41,187 nt of DNA from Erysipelotrichaceae bacterium (lineage in GTDB: Bacteria; Bacillota_I; Bacilli_A; Erysipelotrichales; Erysipelotrichaceae). The notes below the pieces were generated by a model. That model was not told the origin of the DNA. It did no database searches and was given only the letters and a program-made list of their open reading frames with translations. The translations under genes were made by a program, and so were the position numbers. Where the stretch lies: positions 1 through 41,187 of the forward strand of contig JAUNEN010000019.1 in assembly GCA_030525525.1 (NCBI GenBank). The letters run 5' to 3'. Shown here piece by piece: positions 31,608-41,123 of this stretch (position 1 is the stretch's first letter; every line of letters begins with the position of its first letter).

Positions 31608-33239
31608 ATGCAGAAAACTTCAAAGAAAATCCTTACTTCAGCACTCGCTGGAATGATGCTGACAGGATGTATGTCCAAACCGACATCACCTGCAGCGACC
31701 GATTCCTCAAGAGTCGAACCTCCCGCAGACATCTGGGCACCGTATTCAGAAGAAGTCACAGTCACAGCATTCGTTCCTGAAAACAGCGGAACAGAATTCC
31801 AGGGTGATGACGACTACGGCAACAACCCCTGGTACCGTGCTTACAAAGAGCGCTTCAACATCAATCTTCAGAACAAATGGGTCTCCAACGACTATGACAC
31901 AAAACTGAACCTTGCAATCGCTGACAAGGACCTCGCAGATGTCTTCTATGTCGATGCAGCACGTCTCAACACACTGCATGAAGCAGGACTGATCATGAAT
32001 CTTGAAGAAGTCTTTGATTCTTACGCTTCCGATGTCCTCAAGGGCTACCGTAAAGACTATGCAGACACATGGGAAACAGGATGCTTCGACGGCGAACTCT
32101 ACGGCATGCCGCAGATGAACTACGGTATCATCGACCAGTTCCAGTACATCTGGATCCGTCAGGACTGGATGAAGGAATGCGGCTTCGAAGCTCCGAAGTC
32201 AATGGATGATGTCATCACAATCGCTACAACATTCGCTGAAAAGTACGGCGGATATGCACTTCCGGAATGCCAGACACTCGAAAACCTGTTCCGTCTCGCA
32301 TTAAGCTGGGGCGCTCATCCTGACATCTGGGTCACAAAGGATGACGGCACAATCGAATACGGTATGATTCAGCCGGAAATGAAGGCTGCTCTTGAACAGT
32401 ATGCACAATGGTACAAAGACGGCATCGTCAACCCGAACTTCACAACTCTCAACTGGGACAAGATGATGCAGGGCATGATCAACGGCGAATGCGGTGTCAT
32501 CCCGTTTGCACAGTGGTTCGGCTACAACCCGCTGCCTGACCTGATCAAGAACCAGGGTCCTGAAGCAATCTTCTTCCCGTATGAAATCCCGACACAGGAC
32601 GGCTCCGATATTCTCGGAAGCGTCAAGTTCAACAATGAAGGCTATGTTGTCATCAGAAAAGACTGCGCAAATCCTGAAGCAATCATGAAGATTGTCAACT
32701 TCTATGCATATACAGTCAACGACGCTGTCGGCAAAGAAACAAATGAATATCTCTCATCCCTCCACAGCTTCAACTATCCGAACTGCGTCCGTGAAACACG
32801 TATCATTAACCCGAAGAACGACTACAACCAGTTCCTTCAGGTCAAGGATGCATTTGACAGATGGCAGGCAGGTGAAGAAGTCGATACAAGCGCCCTCGGC
32901 ACAAACATTTCCAAATATGAAAGCTGCGTCAACTGGATCACATCTCAGGATCCCAACGGCGTCGGTGACTTCCTGCAGCAGGGCAATGACCGCTCCGCTT
33001 ACGGTATCGCCAAGAAGTATGTCGATGAAGAACAGTATGTCCAGGATGCCAAGTGGGGACCGGATACACCGACTCTGCAGTCTGCCGGAAGCACTCTCAA
33101 CGACATCCTGATCGAAGGATTCACAAAGATCATCACAGGCGAAAAGTCAATCGACTACTTCGATGAACTCGTCGAACAGTGGAAGACAGCCGGCGGCGAA
33201 CAGGCAACCAAGGAAATCAACGATACTTACGGCAAATAA
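31608..33239 (+). CDS. ABC transporter sugar-binding lipoprotein
   Basis: A 543-residue extracellular solute-binding protein of the large LplA-like type in the CUT1 carbohydrate ABC family. The signal peptide ends in the lipobox MLTGC (Cys21). The mature part has EVTVTAFVPEN near the start and DLADVFYVDAARLNTLHEAGLIMNL-type hinge residues. Several aromatic residues (WETGCFDGELYGMPQ, FQYIWIRQDWM, AQWF) suit sugar stacking. It is the first gene of the operon, ahead of two permeases and an alpha-galactosidase, so alpha-galactosides are the likely cargo. Codon use is strongly biased to C-ending codons (AAC, TAC, GAC, ATC), unlike most neighbours, suggesting very high expression. A GGAG site precedes the ATG. 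Confidence 0.92.
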   Translation: MQKTSKKILTSALAGMMLTGCMSKPTSPAATDSSRVEPPADIWAPYSEEVTVTAFVPENSGTEFQGDDDYGNNPWYRAYKERFNINLQNKWVSNDYDTKLNLAIADKDLADVFYVDAARLNTLHEAGLIMNLEEVFDSYASDVLKGYRKDYADTWETGCFDGELYGMPQMNYGIIDQFQYIWIRQDWMKECGFEAPKSMDDVITIATTFAEKYGGYALPECQTLENLFRLALSWGAHPDIWVTKDDGTIEYGMIQPEMKAALEQYAQWYKDGIVNPNFTTLNWDKMMQGMINGECGVIPFAQWFGYNPLPDLIKNQGPEAIFFPYEIPTQDGSDILGSVKFNNEGYVVIRKDCANPEAIMKIVNFYAYTVNDAVGKETNEYLSSLHSFNYPNCVRETRIINPKNDYNQFLQVKDAFDRWQAGEEVDTSALGTNISKYESCVNWITSQDPNGVGDFLQQGNDRSAYGIAKKYVDEEQYVQDAKWGPDTPTLQSAGSTLNDILIEGFTKIITGEKSIDYFDELVEQWKTAGGEQATKEINDTYGK

Positions 33240-33257
33240 TCAGACGGAGTAGATGTT

Positions 33258-34163
33258 ATGAAAGGCAAATCCAAAGGATTCAATATCAAGAATCTCTGGC
33301 AGTATTATGCAATGCTGATTCCGGGCGTGATTCTTACCTTCATATTCAGTTATATTCCGCTGTACGGTGTCATCATCGCTTTTGAGAAATACAATGTCGG
33401 TCTCGGATTCAATTCACCCTGGGTAGGTCTGGACAACTTCCGCTACCTCTTCTCACAGCCGACATTCACCCGCACCATCTGGAATACACTGTATATCTCC
33501 GTATGGAAACTTGCTCTCGGCATTGTCGTGCCGGTTACAATCGCGGTACTCCTCAATGAAATGCGTTCAGAAAAGCTGAAGCGTTTCTATCAGACACTCA
33601 TCTATATTCCGAACTTCCTCTCCTGGATTATCATGGCCGGTGTTCTCATGGACATCCTCAGCAGCACCGGTGCAATCAACACCATCCTTGCAAAACTGGG
33701 AATGGGAACAGTCAACTTCCTCGGCGATGCAAAAGTATTCCCGTGGACAATGATTGTCTCTGATGTCTGGAAAGGATTCGGTTACGGAACCATCGTATAT
33801 CTTGCCGCATTAACCGGAATTGATCCGAGTCTCTATGAATCTGCGATGCTGGATGGCGCTACCCGCTGGCAGCAGATCAAAAACATCACAATCCCGCTGC
33901 TGATGCCGACCATCATCCTGATGACGGTTCTGTCACTGGGAAGTGTGCTCAACGCAGGATTCGATCAGGTCTACAACCTGTACAGCCCGGCAGTCTGGGA
34001 AACCGGCGATATCATTGATACCTACGTATACCGTCTCGGTATTCAGCAGGCTCAGTACTCCGTCGGTGCTGCGGTCGGTCTGTTCAAATCACTCGTATCC
34101 GCAATCATGGTCATCACATCCTACCGCCTGGCTGACAAGCTGGCAGGCTACAGAATTCTGTAA
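33258..34163 (+). CDS. ABC transporter permease, LplB type
   Basis: A 301-residue inner-membrane permease with six predicted helices. The EAA loop that contacts the ATPase is visible as IDPSLYESAMLDGATRWQQIKNITIPLLMPT near residue 200. The beginning (YYAMLIPGVILTFIFSYIPLYGV) and SPWVGLDNFRYLF match the LplB/YtcP group of CUT1 transporters. It pairs with the next permease and the upstream lipoprotein to move sugar into the cell. GGAG lies upstream, with 18 bases between it and the preceding gene. Confidence 0.93.
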   Translation: MKGKSKGFNIKNLWQYYAMLIPGVILTFIFSYIPLYGVIIAFEKYNVGLGFNSPWVGLDNFRYLFSQPTFTRTIWNTLYISVWKLALGIVVPVTIAVLLNEMRSEKLKRFYQTLIYIPNFLSWIIMAGVLMDILSSTGAINTILAKLGMGTVNFLGDAKVFPWTMIVSDVWKGFGYGTIVYLAALTGIDPSLYESAMLDGATRWQQIKNITIPLLMPTIILMTVLSLGSVLNAGFDQVYNLYSPAVWETGDIIDTYVYRLGIQQAQYSVGAAVGLFKSLVSAIMVITSYRLADKLAGYRIL

Positions 34164-34175
34164 CGGAGGTATGTC

Positions 34176-35054
34176 ATGAAAAAGAAAAAGATATCCGTAT
34201 TTGACATTCTGCTGACGATCGGTCTCGGAATTATCTGTATTACATGTGTTCTGCCGTTTATCCATCTGCTTGCAGTCTCCTTCTCCTCAAGCTCCGCAGT
34301 TGCAGCCGGAAAAGTAGGCTTCCTGCCGGTGGAATTCACAATGGCTTCCTATGAGTATGTCATTACAGGCGGACGTTTCCTGCATGCAATGGGCATCTCA
34401 ATCGAAAGAGTCATTCTCGGAACACTTCTCAATATTGTACTCATGGTATTAACCGCATATCCGCTTGCGAAAAACGATCTGCCCGGACGCGGAATTCTCT
34501 CAGGATTCTTCGTTGTCACAATGCTCATCGGCGGCGGTATGATCCCGACTTACCTGCTCGTTTCCGGTCTCGGACTCAAGGACACCATCTGGGCTCTGAT
34601 CCTTCCGGGAGCGCTGCCGGTATACAACATGATTATTCTGATGAACTTCATCCGCGGACTTCCCCATGAACTGGAAGAAGCTGCGTGGATTGACGGTGCA
34701 TCCCCTTTCGGAACACTGGTTCATGTCATCTTCCCGCTGCTCGGACCGAGCCTGGCGACTGTCGGCCTCTTCAGTATGGTCGGTCACTGGAATGACTGGT
34801 TCGCAGGAATGATCTATATGAGCGAACCGATGAACTATCCGCTTCAGACATACCTGCAGACTCTGCTTGTCGACTTCGAAAAGCTTCTGCAGTCTGACAC
34901 ATCCGGCAACATCCAGGAAATCCTTTCCAAGATGAATGCCCGTACCGGAAGAGCAGCTCAGCTGTTCCTCGGTGCACTTCCGATCATGATGGTTTATCCG
35001 TTCCTTCAGCGCTACTTCACAAAGGGTCTCACCCTCGGAAGCGTAAAAGGCTGA
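34176..35054 (+). CDS. ABC transporter permease, LplC type
   Basis: A 292-residue second permease of the same importer. It has six hydrophobic helices, and the EAA loop reads LPHELEEAAWIDGASPFGTLVHVIFPLLGP near residue 165. FTKGLTLGSVKG at the C-terminus is a hallmark of this LplC-like group. GGAGG is well placed before the ATG. No ATP-binding subunit follows; CUT1 importers in Firmicutes often share one MsmK-type ATPase encoded elsewhere. A strong hairpin follows at 35063, before the next gene. Confidence 0.93.
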   Translation: MKKKKISVFDILLTIGLGIICITCVLPFIHLLAVSFSSSSAVAAGKVGFLPVEFTMASYEYVITGGRFLHAMGISIERVILGTLLNIVLMVLTAYPLAKNDLPGRGILSGFFVVTMLIGGGMIPTYLLVSGLGLKDTIWALILPGALPVYNMIILMNFIRGLPHELEEAAWIDGASPFGTLVHVIFPLLGPSLATVGLFSMVGHWNDWFAGMIYMSEPMNYPLQTYLQTLLVDFEKLLQSDTSGNIQEILSKMNARTGRAAQLFLGALPIMMVYPFLQRYFTKGLTLGSVKG

Positions 35055-35062
35055 CTCATGTT

Positions 35063-35101
35063 ATTCTCTTTCCCTCTCCGCTAAGGGGAGGGAAAGAGAA
35101 T
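35063..35101 (+). repeat. Strong intra-operon hairpin
   Basis: Two 17-base arms (35063-35079 and 35085-35101, one mismatch) with a short loop form a very stable stem. No T run follows, so it is not a classic terminator. It could stabilise the transporter mRNA or reduce read-through into the enzyme genes. Confidence 0.7.
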
Positions 35102-35129
35102 TCAGTTATTGAAATCCGCATAAAACTGC

Positions 35130-35927
35130 ATGGAGGATATGATGTTTCTGTTCAGAGATTACTACACACCGGGTCCCGGTATTCCCGACAACGCGCCGCG
35201 AGAAACAGGTTTACGCAGAATCTGGGAGATGATCTCAAGAGATTATGTCAGCTTCTGGCTTTCCGGAATTCTGAATTTCTTCTCGCTTCTGCCGTTCATT
35301 TTCCTGGTCGGACTGGCATATGTCACTCACAGTCTATTGATCGCAATGGTGGGCGGATTGATCGGCGGAATCATCGCAGCCCCTGCATTCTACGGGCTTG
35401 CGGATACATTGTTAAGAAGTCTCAGGGATGAATCCGGCGACAGGTGGCTGAGGTACTCCAGGGCAATGAAAAGCAACTGGCTGAAAACACTTCTTCCCGG
35501 CGGTATCTGCGGTTTCATCTTCTCAATTCAGTTATTTGTATTCATGCATCTGCCGCTGATTGAAGGCGGCGGCTGGCTGATGATCTGTCAGCTCATCAGT
35601 ATGTTCGTATTCATCTGCATCTTCTTATGGATGCTGGCTCAGCATGTATTGCTTGAGTTAAGTTTCGGCGCCCTTCTGAAAAACAGTCTGCTGCTGTTCT
35701 TCAGATTCTTCAAAAGCACATTGGCAGCTTCAGCAGTTGCAGTCGGCTATCTGCTGCTGGTCCTGTATATGTTTCCCGGATCGGTATTCCTGCTGATCAC
35801 AGCCGGTTTATGGCTTCCGCTGCTATGCTGCTATCAGATTATTTATCCCAGACTGGATGAAACATTCCAGATTGAAAAGAAGATCAGTTCCAAAAAGGAA
35901 CAGTCTTCCAGAAAACAGAAAGCGTGA
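35130..35927 (+). CDS. YesL-like DUF624 membrane protein
   Basis: A 265-residue membrane protein with about five or six hydrophobic helices, a short conserved N-terminus (MFLFRDYYTPGPGIP) and a Lys/Ser-rich cytoplasmic tail. It matches the YesL/DUF624 family, whose members sit beside LplB/LplC-type sugar importers in many Firmicutes; their function is unknown. Helical segments such as FFSLLPFIFLVGLAY and GLIGGIIAAPAFYGLADTLL are typical. A GGAGG stretch overlaps the chosen ATG (a second ATG lies at 35139-35144), so the exact start is uncertain. It ends six bases before the alpha-galactosidase gene. Confidence 0.85.
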   Translation: MEDMMFLFRDYYTPGPGIPDNAPRETGLRRIWEMISRDYVSFWLSGILNFFSLLPFIFLVGLAYVTHSLLIAMVGGLIGGIIAAPAFYGLADTLLRSLRDESGDRWLRYSRAMKSNWLKTLLPGGICGFIFSIQLFVFMHLPLIEGGGWLMICQLISMFVFICIFLWMLAQHVLLELSFGALLKNSLLLFFRFFKSTLAASAVAVGYLLLVLYMFPGSVFLLITAGLWLPLLCCYQIIYPRLDETFQIEKKISSKKEQSSRKQKA

Positions 35928-35933
35928 TCATAT

Positions 35934-38153
35934 ATGTCAATTATTTACAATGAGCAGAATCAGACGATCTCACTGCATACCGACAATACAACCTACCAGA
36001 TGAAAATCGGACCTCTCGGTCTGCTTCTTCATACATATTACGGTCCTCTTATGGACGGCGATGCTTCCTACGGAATCATCTATCGTGATCATGGTTTCTC
36101 ACCGAATCCGCATGATACCGGAAGGGACCGGACAATTTCCGCAGATACCCTTCCGCTTGAATATCCCTGTGAAGCAGCCGGAGACTTCCGTGCTCCCGCT
36201 CTTTCAATCAGTACAGAAGACGGCGTTCTGATCGGTGATATGAGATATCAGAGCCACCGCATCATCAAAGGAAAATACAGCCTGAAAGATCTTCCTGCCG
36301 TCTATGCAGAAGAAAGTGAAGCTGAAACGCTTGAAGTGACACTCAAGGAAAAATTCAGCGAAATCTATGTCACACTGCAGTATGGCGTACTTCCTTCTCT
36401 TGATGTCATCACCAGAACTGCTCTGATTGAAAACAGAACAGACAGAAAGATTATTCTCAATCAGGCAGCCAGCGGCAGTATCGACATTCTTTCCGGAGAA
36501 TGGGATCTGATCCACTTCCAGGGCCGCCATGCCGGAGAAAGATCACTTGAAAGAGTTGCTCTCGGTCACCGTGAAGAGCTTGTCGGCACCCGGCGCGGAG
36601 TCAGCAGCCATCATCAGAATCCGTTTGTCATCATTGCCGAGAGGAAAGCGAATGAAGAATACGGTGCATGTTACGGTATGAATCTGATCTACAGCGGCGG
36701 CTTCAGCTGCAATGCCGGCACCGATGCCTTCGGACGTGTCAGAGCAGTCATGGGCATCCAGCCGGAACACTTTGATTATCCCCTTGAGCCGAAAGAAACA
36801 TTCCAGGCTCCTGAAATCGCACTTGCCTGCAGCAATGAAGGCTTTGGCAGATTAAGCAGAATCTATCACAAGATGATCGCTGAACACATCTGCAGAGGAC
36901 CGTGGAAAAACAAACAGCGTCCGGTACTCATCAACAACTGGGAAGCCACAGGCCCCAACTTCACTGCCGAAAAGATTCTCTCCATCGCCAAGAAAGCTAG
37001 CGAGCTCGGCGTTGAAATGATGGTTCTCGATGACGGCTGGTTCGGCAAGAGAGACGATGATTTTGCAGGACTGGGCGATTGGTATGTCAACGAAGAAAAG
37101 CTTGGCTGCACAATGGGCAAGCTTGCTGAAGATATCAGAGCACTCGGTATGAAATTCGGCATCTGGATTGAACCGGAAATGGTCAATGAAGACAGCGATC
37201 TCTACCGTACCCATCCTGACTATGCCCTTCAGATTCCGGGCCGCGATCCGGTTCTCGGCAGAAGCCAGCTGGTTCTCGACTTCTCAAGAGAAGAAGTCGT
37301 CGATCATGTGCTTGATCAGATCTGTGAAGTGCTTGATGAGTGCAAGGCAGAGTACGTCAAGATGGATATGAACAGACCGTTATGCGATGTGTGGTCACTG
37401 AATTCAGATACAGAAAGCAGAGGCAAGCTGCAGTACAGATATGTCCTCGGTGTCTATCGCTTCATGGAAAAGCTGCTTGAAAGATATCCTGATCTGTTAC
37501 TGGAAGGATGCTGCTCGGGCGGCGGACGCTTCGATGCAGGAATGCTGTATTACTGCCCGCAGATCTGGTGCAGCGACAACACCGATGCAATCGACAGAAT
37601 CCGCATTCAGTACGGCACAAGCTTCGGCTATCCGGTCCGCACCATGGGAGCTCATGTATCCGCATGTCCAAACTACGACACATGGCGCTCAACTCCGATC
37701 AACACCAGAGCAGTCGTTGCCATGGAAGGCACATTCGGCTATGAACTTGATCTGAACCATATCAGCGAAGAAGAAATGAACGAAGTTAAGGATCAGATCA
37801 GAACATTCAAAAAATTCGGAAGCCTGCTTCATAACGGAGACTATTACCGTTTAACCGATGTCATGAACAATCATCAGGAAGCTGCCTGGATGATGGTTTC
37901 AGAAGATCAGAGTGAAGCAATTCTCAATATCGTTGTTCTCGATGTCACCGGAAACAGACCGCAGCGCTATATCCGCCTTGCCGGACTTGATCCTGAAGCA
38001 ACTTATACGGATCCGGTTACGGATGTTGTCTATCCGGCAGCTGCACTCATGAGTATCGGCTTCCCGATTCCAAGACCCCACTTCCCGGGAACCGAATGGA
38101 CGAGAGGTGCCGCTGAATACGAAGCTTTCCAGATTCATCTCATCAAAAACTAA
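35934..38153 (+). CDS. Alpha-galactosidase, GH36
   Basis: A 739-residue GH36 enzyme of the usual large size. An N-terminal beta-supersandwich is followed by a TIM barrel (about 330-650) and a C-terminal beta domain. YVKMDMNRPL contains the nucleophile Asp478 and CSDNTDA the acid/base Asp548. LINNWEATGPNFTAEKI, MMVLDDGWFGKRDDD and WIEPEMVNEDSDL are family landmarks. It hydrolyses alpha-1,6-galactosides such as melibiose, raffinose and stachyose. There is no signal peptide, so it acts inside the cell after import. The ATG has no good Shine-Dalgarno, so translation is probably coupled to yesL. Confidence 0.96.
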   Translation: MSIIYNEQNQTISLHTDNTTYQMKIGPLGLLLHTYYGPLMDGDASYGIIYRDHGFSPNPHDTGRDRTISADTLPLEYPCEAAGDFRAPALSISTEDGVLIGDMRYQSHRIIKGKYSLKDLPAVYAEESEAETLEVTLKEKFSEIYVTLQYGVLPSLDVITRTALIENRTDRKIILNQAASGSIDILSGEWDLIHFQGRHAGERSLERVALGHREELVGTRRGVSSHHQNPFVIIAERKANEEYGACYGMNLIYSGGFSCNAGTDAFGRVRAVMGIQPEHFDYPLEPKETFQAPEIALACSNEGFGRLSRIYHKMIAEHICRGPWKNKQRPVLINNWEATGPNFTAEKILSIAKKASELGVEMMVLDDGWFGKRDDDFAGLGDWYVNEEKLGCTMGKLAEDIRALGMKFGIWIEPEMVNEDSDLYRTHPDYALQIPGRDPVLGRSQLVLDFSREEVVDHVLDQICEVLDECKAEYVKMDMNRPLCDVWSLNSDTESRGKLQYRYVLGVYRFMEKLLERYPDLLLEGCCSGGGRFDAGMLYYCPQIWCSDNTDAIDRIRIQYGTSFGYPVRTMGAHVSACPNYDTWRSTPINTRAVVAMEGTFGYELDLNHISEEEMNEVKDQIRTFKKFGSLLHNGDYYRLTDVMNNHQEAAWMMVSEDQSEAILNIVVLDVTGNRPQRYIRLAGLDPEATYTDPVTDVVYPAAALMSIGFPIPRPHFPGTEWTRGAAEYEAFQIHLIKN

Positions 38154-38317
38154 AATCAGAAGTTACATAAAAAAAAGCAGGAAGAAAATCCCCGCGTGCA
38201 CAATACTTCTTTCTTCCCTGCAATGCAGCACGGGTGAACAAATCAGAAATCCTGGCAACAGACTGAACCGTTCAACTCCTGCTGCTTTTTTAAAGACAAT
38301 TCAGTCAGAAAGGAATC
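38154..38317 (+). promoter_or_regulatory. Structured intergenic RNA between aga and galK
   Basis: GCAGGAAGAAA (38177-38187), preceded by an A run, can pair either with TTTCTTCCCTGC (38210-38221, one bulge) or at long range with TCCTGCTGC plus T6 (38277-38291, 3-base bulge). The two pairings are mutually exclusive, a layout that resembles an attenuator. I recognise no riboswitch class here. The galK ribosome binding site AAAGGA lies at 38310-38314. Confidence 0.5.
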
Positions 38318-39607
38318 ATGATGATCACTGTAAATGAAATCAAAGAACGACTCAATAAACGTGAAACACTCGGCAGACTTGCATGGCTTTACTGCTGTGA
38401 TGAAACTGAATCAAGGAAACATGCAGAGCGTTATCTCCATGTACTCAATATGCTGGATGAAGAATACGGAGAACACGAAACAGCAGCCCTGTTCAGTGCT
38501 TCCGGCAGAACGGAAATCGGCGGCAATCACACCGACCACCAGCATGGATGCGCCGTGGCAGCTGCCATCAACATGGATATGATCGCAGCCGTTTCATTCA
38601 ACAATCAGAGAATGATACGTATGAAGAGCGAAGGCTATGAGCCATGCACTGTCAGTCTTGATGATCTGGATATCCATACCGAAGAAACCGGTACAAGCAT
38701 CTCGATTCTCAGAGGCATTGCCCATGCCTTTGCGAAGAAGGGTGCAGTCCTCTCAGGTCTTGATCTTTGCATCACATCAAATGTGCCGGGCGGCAGCGGC
38801 ATTTCTTCAAGTGCTGCCTTCGAAGTATTACTTTCAACAATCTTCAATGAGCTCTTCATGGAAGAAAAAGCAGATTATATTGAGCTTGCCAAAATTTCCC
38901 AGAATGTTGAAAACGAATATTTCGGCAAACCGTGCGGGCTTCTTGATCAGATGGCTTCGGCTGCCGGCGGCGTTATCCGGATTGATTTCAGAGATCCGAA
39001 GAATCCTGATGTCAGAAAGCTCGAAATGAATCTCAAGGATGCAGATCTTGCCATGGTCATTGTCAATTCAGGTGCCGATCATGCCGATCTGACCGATGAA
39101 TATGCAGCGGTACCCTATGAATGTTCACTTGCCGCAAAACAATGCGGAGAGAATTATCTGAGAGATGTTGATGAAGAAGTATTTATGATGAAGCTTCCTG
39201 AAATCAGAAAGAACTGTCCCGACCGGGCAGTGCTGAGAGCCATTCATTTCTTCAATGAAAACAGAAGAGCAGCCGAAGAAGCCGATGCAATCGCTGATCA
39301 TGATTATGTACGTTTCCTTGAACTGGTGAATGATTCTTCTCACAGCAGCTGGGAATATCTTCAGAACATCACTCCTGCCGGCGCAATTAAAGAGCAGGCA
39401 GTCGCATTCACAATCGCACTCATCCGCCAGATTCTCAAAGGTGAAGGTGCAGTCCGTGTCCATGGCGGCGGCTTTGCCGGTACCGTCCAGGCGTTTGTAC
39501 CTGTAAACATGCTTGATGAAATGATTGAAAAAACAGAGAACGTTCTCGGCAAAGGCTCCTGCCATATCATGGCAATCCGTCCTGTCGGCGGGATCAGGGT
39601 TCTCTGA
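38318..39607 (+). CDS. galK: Galactokinase
   Basis: A 429-residue GHMP kinase that phosphorylates galactose at C1 with ATP, the first Leloir step. SASGRTEIGGNHTDHQHG (about 62-79) is the galactokinase signature, NVPGGSGISSSAAFEV the ATP-binding motif 2, and VHGGGFAGTVQAFVP motif 3. GLLDQMASAAGG holds the catalytic Asp. At 429 residues it is a little longer than the usual 390, mostly in the N-terminal region before the signature. The first of two adjacent ATG codons is reported; the second (38321) is better spaced from AAAGGA. Galactose would come from the alpha-galactosidase just upstream. Confidence 0.95.
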   Translation: MMITVNEIKERLNKRETLGRLAWLYCCDETESRKHAERYLHVLNMLDEEYGEHETAALFSASGRTEIGGNHTDHQHGCAVAAAINMDMIAAVSFNNQRMIRMKSEGYEPCTVSLDDLDIHTEETGTSISILRGIAHAFAKKGAVLSGLDLCITSNVPGGSGISSSAAFEVLLSTIFNELFMEEKADYIELAKISQNVENEYFGKPCGLLDQMASAAGGVIRIDFRDPKNPDVRKLEMNLKDADLAMVIVNSGADHADLTDEYAAVPYECSLAAKQCGENYLRDVDEEVFMMKLPEIRKNCPDRAVLRAIHFFNENRRAAEEADAIADHDYVRFLELVNDSSHSSWEYLQNITPAGAIKEQAVAFTIALIRQILKGEGAVRVHGGGFAGTVQAFVPVNMLDEMIEKTENVLGKGSCHIMAIRPVGGIRVL

Positions 39608-39619
39608 GTGAGGTGGATT

Positions 39620-41110
39620 ATGATCAGTCAGATGATTTCTTCTCTTGTACGGTATGGTATTGATCAGCAATTAATCGAAAGTGATGATGCTGTCTTTGTC
39701 CGCAATCAGCTGTTGATGATGATGAATGAGGATGACTTCAGCGAACAGAAACCTGTTACTGATCTTCCCCTGCATGAAATTCTGAATGCATTATGCGATG
39801 AAGCGGTCAGTAAAGGTATCCTGAATGATGATATTGTGTCACGCGATCTGTTTGATACAAAACTGATGGGGTGTCTTACACCATGGCCTCATGAAGTCAG
39901 AAGAACATTCAATGAACTTCTTCAGAATGAAGGTCCCTCTGCCGCAACAGACTGGTATTACTCTTTCAGTAAAAACACAAATTATATCCGCAGCGACAGA
40001 ATTGCGAAAGATATCGGCTGGAAGGCGGAAACAGAATACGGAAATCTGGATATCACGATCAATCTTTCCAAACCTGAAAAAGATCCCAAAGCAATCGCCG
40101 CAGCTAAAAATGCTGTTCAGACTTCTTATCCGAAATGTCAGCTCTGCTCAGAAAATGAAGGATATGCCGGAAGACTCAACCATCCCGCCAGACAGAATCA
40201 CAGAATCATCCCGATTGAACTGAATCATGAGAACTGGTATCTGCAATACAGCCCGTATGTCTATTACAACGAGCACTGCATTGTTTTCCACGAAAACCAT
40301 ATTCCCATGAAGATCTCTGCCGATACATTCCGCACACTCCTCGACTTTGTGAAGCAGTTCCCCCACTACTTCATCGGCTCCAATGCCGATCTGCCGATTG
40401 TCGGTGGCAGTATTCTCACCCATGAACATTTCCAGGGCGGCAGATATACATTCGCAATGGCAGAGGCAGACATTGAAACAGAATGGACATTTGAAGGTTA
40501 TGAAGATGTCAGGGCAGGAATTGTCCACTGGCCGATGAGCGTCATCAGACTGATTTCTGAAGACGATTCAAAGATCGCTGAACTCTCATCAAAAATCCTT
40601 GATGCATGGCGTTCCTGGACAGATGAAACCTGCGGCATTTATGCAGAAACGGAAGGAACTCCTCATAACACGATCACCCCGATCTGCCGCAGGCGCAATG
40701 GCGCATATGAAATGGATCTGGTTCTTCGCAACAACCGCACCGATGAAGAAAATCCGCTCGGTATCTTCCATCCGCATGCAGAGCTTCATCACATCAAGAA
40801 GGAAAATATCGGTCTCATCGAAGTCATGGGTCTCGCGGTTCTGCCGGGCAGACTGAAAAAAGAACTGGATGAGCTGGCTGATGCGCTTGTTCAGAACATT
40901 CCTTCTGAAGAATACAGTCCCGATATCCGCAAGCATTGCGAATGGGCTTCAGAAATCGCAGAAAAGTATGAAATCAATGAAGAGAATGTTCATGAAATTC
41001 TGCGTTATGAAACCGGTAAAGTATTTGCCCGTGTTCTTGAAGACGCAGGTGTATACAAAAAGAATCAGGAAGGTCATGACGGATTCATCCGCTTCCTGAA
41101 AACAATCTGA
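39620..41110 (+). CDS. galT: Galactose-1-phosphate uridylyltransferase (Gram-positive type)
   Basis: A 496-residue enzyme of the GalT form found in Firmicutes, larger than the roughly 350-residue E. coli type. It exchanges galactose-1-P with UDP-glucose. GGSILTHEHFQGGRYTFAMAEAD contains the HxHxQ active site with the uridylylated His. RLNHPARQNHRIIP, YSPYVYYNEHCIVFHENHIPM and GIFHPHAELHHIKKENIGLIEVMG are family landmarks. ATG at 39620 is chosen over the GTG at 39608 because AGGTGG lies just upstream. It is 12 bases from galK and 13 from galE, so one operon. Confidence 0.95.
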   Translation: MISQMISSLVRYGIDQQLIESDDAVFVRNQLLMMMNEDDFSEQKPVTDLPLHEILNALCDEAVSKGILNDDIVSRDLFDTKLMGCLTPWPHEVRRTFNELLQNEGPSAATDWYYSFSKNTNYIRSDRIAKDIGWKAETEYGNLDITINLSKPEKDPKAIAAAKNAVQTSYPKCQLCSENEGYAGRLNHPARQNHRIIPIELNHENWYLQYSPYVYYNEHCIVFHENHIPMKISADTFRTLLDFVKQFPHYFIGSNADLPIVGGSILTHEHFQGGRYTFAMAEADIETEWTFEGYEDVRAGIVHWPMSVIRLISEDDSKIAELSSKILDAWRSWTDETCGIYAETEGTPHNTITPICRRRNGAYEMDLVLRNNRTDEENPLGIFHPHAELHHIKKENIGLIEVMGLAVLPGRLKKELDELADALVQNIPSEEYSPDIRKHCEWASEIAEKYEINEENVHEILRYETGKVFARVLEDAGVYKKNQEGHDGFIRFLKTI

Positions 41111-41123
41111 GAGGTAAAAATAT

